In this document: in pieces, positions 57,027 to 64,000 of the stretch
How positions within the stretch are numbered: position 1 is the first letter of the stretch
Layout of the letters: each line of letters opens with the position of its first letter
DNA from: Nocardioides marmorisolisilvae
Lineage (GTDB): Bacteria; Actinomycetota; Actinomycetes; Propionibacteriales; Nocardioidaceae
Assembly: GCF_003725775.1 (NCBI RefSeq)
Contig: NZ_RJSG01000001.1
Coordinates: forward strand, 186,262-250,261
Length of the DNA stretch: 64,000 nucleotides
Reading direction: 5' to 3'
Notes under the pieces: model-generated
Seen by the model: only the letters and a program-made list of their open reading frames with translations
What the model was told of the DNA's origin: nothing
Databases searched by the model: none
Position numbers and translations under genes: made by a program

Positions 57027-58262
57027 TTACGAGAACGGCGGGCGATTGTCGAGCTTCACGCTGCGTCGACCGGCCCAGCGCCAGATCCGGGCCGCGCGGT
57101 CGCGGTCCTCGTCGGTGACCAGGTTGCCCATCCAGCGCAGCGCCAGCGTCATCATCCAGTCCGAGCGCATCCCGGCCGGTCCGAGCGCGGCCACGACCTT
57201 CGGCCGGGTGGCGACACCGGCGAGGCGGCGGGCGATCGAGAACGCCTCGCCGTAGTGCTCGCGCAGCAGCGCCGGCCAGACGGTGCTCAGGTCCTCGTCC
57301 AGGACGTCCACCAGCAACCGACCGGTCTCCAGGCCGTAGTCGATGCCCTCGCCGTTCAGCGGGTTCACGCACGCCGCGGCGTCGCCGATCAGCGCCCAGT
57401 TCGGGCCGGCCACGTTGCTCACCGCGCCGCCCATCGGCAGCAGCGCCGAGGTGGGCATCCGGATGTCCCCGCTGAGGCCGAACTCGTCGCGCCGCAGCTC
57501 GGCGTAGTGCTTCATCAGCGGACGCAGTGCCAGGTCCGCCGGGCGCTTCGAGGTCGCGAGCGTCCCGACGCCGAGGTTCACCGAGCCGTCGCCGAGCGGG
57601 AAGATCCAGCCGTAGCCCGGGAGCAGACCGCCCTGCTCGTCGCGCAGCTCCAGGTGCGAGCTGATCCACGGGTCCTCGGACATCGCGCTGTCGATGTACG
57701 AGCGACCGGCGACGCCGTAGACGGTGTCGCGGTGCCACTCGCGGCCGAGCACCTTGCCGAGCCCGGACCGGACCCCGTCGGCGACGACCAGGCGCTCGCA
57801 CCCGATCTCGAAGGTCTCCTCGCCGGAGGAGAAGACGACGGCGACGACCCGGCCGCCCTCCAGGCGGGCGTCCACCGCGCGGGCGCCGTCGATGCCGGTC
57901 GCGCCGCTCTTGATGGCGGTCGTGCGCAGGTGGTCGTCGAGCTCGGTGCGCGCCACGGCCGACCCGTACGCCGGCAACGAGCCCCCGGGCCAGGGCAGCA
58001 GCAGGGTCTGGCCGAAGCCGTGCGCGCGCAGGCCGTGATTGACGGTGTGCGCGCGGATCCAGTCGTCCAACCCCAGCCGCGACAGCTCGCCGATGGCGCG
58101 CGGCGTCAGCCCGTCGCCGCAGGTCTTGTCGCGCGGGAAGACCGCCGCGTCGGCGATGACCACCTCGCGTCCGGCCCGCGCAGCCCACGCTGCCGCGGCC
58201 GACCCGGCAGGACCGGCGCCGACGACGAGCACGTCGGTGCGTGCGGGGACGGAGGGACTCAC
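57027..58262 (-). CDS. menJ: Geranylgeranyl reductase family, menaquinone reductase MenJ
   Basis: 411 residues. FAD motif VLVVGAGPAGSAAAAWAARA, then FPRDKTCGDGLTPRA, YGSAVARTELDDHLR, VYGVAGRSYIDSAMSEDPW and LIGDAAACVNPLNGEGIDYG; ends DNRPPFS. These match M. tuberculosis MenJ nearly block for block, from memory. MenJ saturates one isoprene unit of the menaquinone tail with FADH2, tuning the respiratory quinone. GTG 58262 is used, with GGGAGA about nine bases upstream; GAGACT six bases before the start is also possible as a leaderless -10. Confidence 0.9.
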   Translation of the reverse strand: MSPSVPARTDVLVVGAGPAGSAAAAWAARAGREVVIADAAVFPRDKTCGDGLTPRAIGELSRLGLDDWIRAHTVNHGLRAHGFGQTLLLPWPGGSLPAYGSAVARTELDDHLRTTAIKSGATGIDGARAVDARLEGGRVVAVVFSSGEETFEIGCERLVVADGVRSGLGKVLGREWHRDTVYGVAGRSYIDSAMSEDPWISSHLELRDEQGGLLPGYGWIFPLGDGSVNLGVGTLATSKRPADLALRPLMKHYAELRRDEFGLSGDIRMPTSALLPMGGAVSNVAGPNWALIGDAAACVNPLNGEGIDYGLETGRLLVDVLDEDLSTVWPALLREHYGEAFSIARRLAGVATRPKVVAALGPAGMRSDWMMTLALRWMGNLVTDEDRDRAARIWRWAGRRSVKLDNRPPFS

Positions 58263-58321
58263 CCGCCCAGTCTCCCAGGTCGGACCCGGTGGCCAAGGGC
58301 CCACCCCCGGCACCGAGCCGC

Positions 58322-59104
58322 TCAGACCCGGATGGCTGCCGGCAAGCCGTCGCTGAACACCTCGGGCTCGGGCGGCAGGCTCTCCGACTGCCCGTTGAGG
58401 TGCCGCACCGCGGTCCACAGCGCGGCGCAGGCGTCCAGCAGGTCGTGCTCGGCGAACCCGGAGCCGCTGTACCAGGGCGGCGGCACGATCCCGGCCCGGC
58501 CCAGGGCCTCGCGCCGGGCCTGCACGCCTTCGTCGGTCCGCTTCGCCGCCAGCACCGGATCCCCGGCCAGCCGCGCGAAGCACAGCTCCGGCTCGACCTC
58601 GATGACCCTCGTCCCCGGGTCGTCGCGGACCCAGGCGTCGACCTCGAGCACCTTCGGACCGAGCACGTCGAACTCGTCGTTGCGGTAGGCGACGCGGGTC
58701 GTGGCCCCGCGGACCGCCGACTCCTTGCCGGGCAGGGCCTGGCGCGCGAGCAGGTCGGCCTGGCGCAGCACTCCGTCGTCGGGCAGGCCGATCGGGATGT
58801 CGATGGCCACCACCGCGACGTCCGCCCCCTCGCGGACCTGGGCGACCAACGCCGAGATCGTGCTGGCCACGTGCACGGTCAGCCGTGCGTCGTGGCCGAG
58901 CAGCACGCCCACCCAGCCGGCCACGCAGGCGTCCACCCCGAGCACCGGCCGGTCGGCCTGCAGCACCGGCGGCAACCCGTCCAGGCCGAGCGTCAGCGAG
59001 GCGACCTCGCGCTGCAGCACGCCCAGCACCTCACCCGCCCCGTAGGCATCCCGGCCCCGGGTGATCAGGTCACGGAGGTCACGCCCCCAGTCGTCGACGC
59101 TCAC
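58322..59104 (-). CDS. DUF429 domain protein
   Basis: 260 residues. VLGVDACVAGWVGVLL is the first strand with an acidic residue, VAIDIPIGLPD the second, and EVEPELCFARLAG the third, the DUF429 arrangement, which resembles RNase H-like nuclease folds. About 50 residues precede the domain. Function unknown. GTG 59104 is preceded by CGAAGG, with CATCAT six bases upstream. First gene of the menJ operon. Confidence 0.78.
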   Translation of the reverse strand: MSVDDWGRDLRDLITRGRDAYGAGEVLGVLQREVASLTLGLDGLPPVLQADRPVLGVDACVAGWVGVLLGHDARLTVHVASTISALVAQVREGADVAVVAIDIPIGLPDDGVLRQADLLARQALPGKESAVRGATTRVAYRNDEFDVLGPKVLEVDAWVRDDPGTRVIEVEPELCFARLAGDPVLAAKRTDEGVQARREALGRAGIVPPPWYSGSGFAEHDLLDACAALWTAVRHLNGQSESLPPEPEVFSDGLPAAIRV

Positions 59105-59187
59105 CCTTCGATGATGCTCAACCGAACGGCTGATTGGGAGTCCCTAATCGGGTCAGTCTGCGGCCGTCCCACCCGGTTTCGAGACGC

Positions 59188-59223
59188 CGGAAGGCCCCGC
59201 CAGCAAGCTGGCGGGGCCTTCCG
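59188..59223. terminator. Strong hairpin terminator after rpoC
   Basis: A perfect 16-base stem, GGAAGGCCCCGCCAGC with its complement, plus one more closing pair, and a two-base loop. It lies between the 3' end of rpoC (stop 59263) and the upstream region of the DUF429 gene. No U tract, but it is the longest perfect stem seen in the window. Confidence 0.85.
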
Positions 59224-59262
59224 TCTCCTCAACCTGGTTCCTTGAACCAAACCTTCGCAGGC

Positions 59263-63150
<3,888 letters not shown>

Positions 63151-63203
63151 GGTGGCTGTCGTCCTTCGTTAGTTTCTGAAATCTGGTGATCGCGACTGGG
63201 GGT

Positions 63204-63231
63204 GCGGCGCGCCCCGTGGGGAGCGCGCCGC
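63204..63231 (-). other. Strong intercistronic hairpin between rpoB and rpoC
   Basis: A perfect 9-base stem GCGGCGCGC/GCGCGCCGC (63204-63212 and 63223-63231) with a CCC/GGG extension in the loop. It begins six bases after the rpoB stop, a layout like that behind rpsG at 48184-48221. No U tract. Confidence 0.7.
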
Positions 63232-63237
63232 AGCGCC

Positions 63238-64000
63238 TCAGACTTCTTCGACGGAGCTGGGCTCGCGGCGGGACAGGTCGATGCCGAGCTCCTCGGCGGC
63301 GCGGAAGACGTCCTCCTCCGCGTCGCGCATCTCGATCGCGGAGCCGTCCTGGGACAGCACCTCGACGTTGAGGCAGAGCGACTGCATCTCCTTGATGAGC
63401 ACCTTGAACGACTCCGGGATGCCGGAGTCGGGGATGTTCTCACCCTTGACGATCGCCTCGTAGACCTTGACGCGACCGGGCACGTCGTCGGACTTGATCG
63501 TCAGCAGCTCCTGGAGCGCGTAGGCAGCGCCGTACGCCTCCATCGCCCAGACCTCCATCTCACCGAAGCGCTGGCCACCGAACTGGGCCTTACCGCCGAG
63601 CGGCTGCTGGGTGATCATCGAGTACGGGCCGGTCGAGCGCGCGTGGATCTTGTCGTCGACCAGGTGGTGGAGCTTGAGGATGTACATGTAGCCCACGGAG
63701 ACCGGGTCCGGGAACGGCTCGCCGGAGCGACCGTCGAAGAGCCGGGCCTTGCCGTTGCCGCCGATCAGGCGGACGCCGTCGCGGGTCGGCAGGGTCGAGC
63801 CCAGCAGACCGACGATCTCGTCCTCGCGGGCACCGTCGAAGACCGGGGTGGCCACGTTGGTGCCCGGCTCGGCCTCGGCAGCGCCGATGCCGCGCAGACG
63901 CTCGGCCCACTCCTCCTTGACGGAGTCCTCGACCTTCCACCCGTTGGCGGCGAGCCAGCCGAGGTGGATCTCCAGGATCTGACCGATGTTCATCCGGCCC
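63238..64000 (-). CDS. rpoB: RNA polymerase beta subunit, C-terminal part only
   Basis: The last 253 residues are in the window; the 5' part lies beyond the right edge. [20 protein letters not shown] is the clamp-connector segment, [20 protein letters not shown] and [20 protein letters not shown] the C-terminal anchor that contacts beta-prime. The rifampicin region is outside the window. The C-terminal tail [13 protein letters not shown] is short. Confidence 0.98.
   Translation of the reverse strand, partial: GRMNIGQILEIHLGWLAANGWKVEDSVKEEWAERLRGIGAAEAEPGTNVATPVFDGAREDEIVGLLGSTLPTRDGVRLIGGNGKARLFDGRSGEPFPDPVSVGYMYILKLHHLVDDKIHARSTGPYSMITQQPLGGKAQFGGQRFGEMEVWAMEAYGAAYALQELLTIKSDDVPGRVKVYEAIVKGENIPDSGIPESFKVLIKEMQSLCLNVEVLSQDGSAIEMRDAEEDVFRAAEELGIDLSRREPSSVEEV

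Overview
The window comes from a high-GC actinobacterium, most likely Nocardioides or a close relative (Propionibacteriales). The reasons are the very GC-rich codon use, many GTG starts, actinobacterial-type ribosomal proteins, long Ala/Glu or Ala/Lys tails on several ribosomal proteins, a MenJ-type menaquinone reductase, and many genes that look leaderless. Everything here was read by eye; no search was run.

Layout. (1) 1-4367: a TetR regulator faces an operon of SMR pump, ABC-F protein, MFS transporter and an NAD(P)-binding epimerase cut by the window edge; two palindromic operators lie in the shared promoter. (2) 4364-11821: a family 39 type glycosyltransferase, pyruvate phosphate dikinase, a secreted beta-propeller protein, an RsmC-like methyltransferase and a thioredoxin-reductase-like flavoprotein with a degenerate receiver domain. 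(3) 11822-14528: four small orphan genes whose junctions carry a related short repeat; this is the clearest accessory stretch. (4) 14529-17087: aldo/keto reductase, truA and a YczE-like membrane protein.

(5) 17141-33787: the complete minus-strand S10-spc-alpha ribosomal block in the order rpsJ to rplQ, including secY, adk, map, infA and rpoA, with structured leaders before rpsJ, secY and rpsM. (6) 34156-44684: a metallophosphoesterase, a MoxR/DUF58/DUF4129/DUF4350 envelope cluster with SpoIIM-like and RDD proteins, trmB and an SGNH hydrolase, all between tuf and rpsJ. (7) 44766-49071: rpsL-rpsG-fusA-tuf behind a strong promoter at 49210-49238.

(8) 49337-59104: an SGNH hydrolase; a translationally coupled operon of a tandem NUDIX protein, a hydroxyacid-oxoacid transhydrogenase and an FAD/Fe-S dehydrogenase that together could form a D-2-hydroxyglutarate cycle; an acyltransferase-3 protein; and a DUF429-menJ-acyltransferase operon. 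(9) 59263-64000: rpoC and the 3' part of rpoB. No tRNA, rRNA, CRISPR array, insertion sequence or prophage was seen.

The points most worth checking are the TetR-controlled multi-mechanism resistance operon, the orphan-gene stretch with junction repeats, the transhydrogenase/dehydrogenase pair, and the repeated spacing of a TANNNT hexamer exactly six bases before a start codon.
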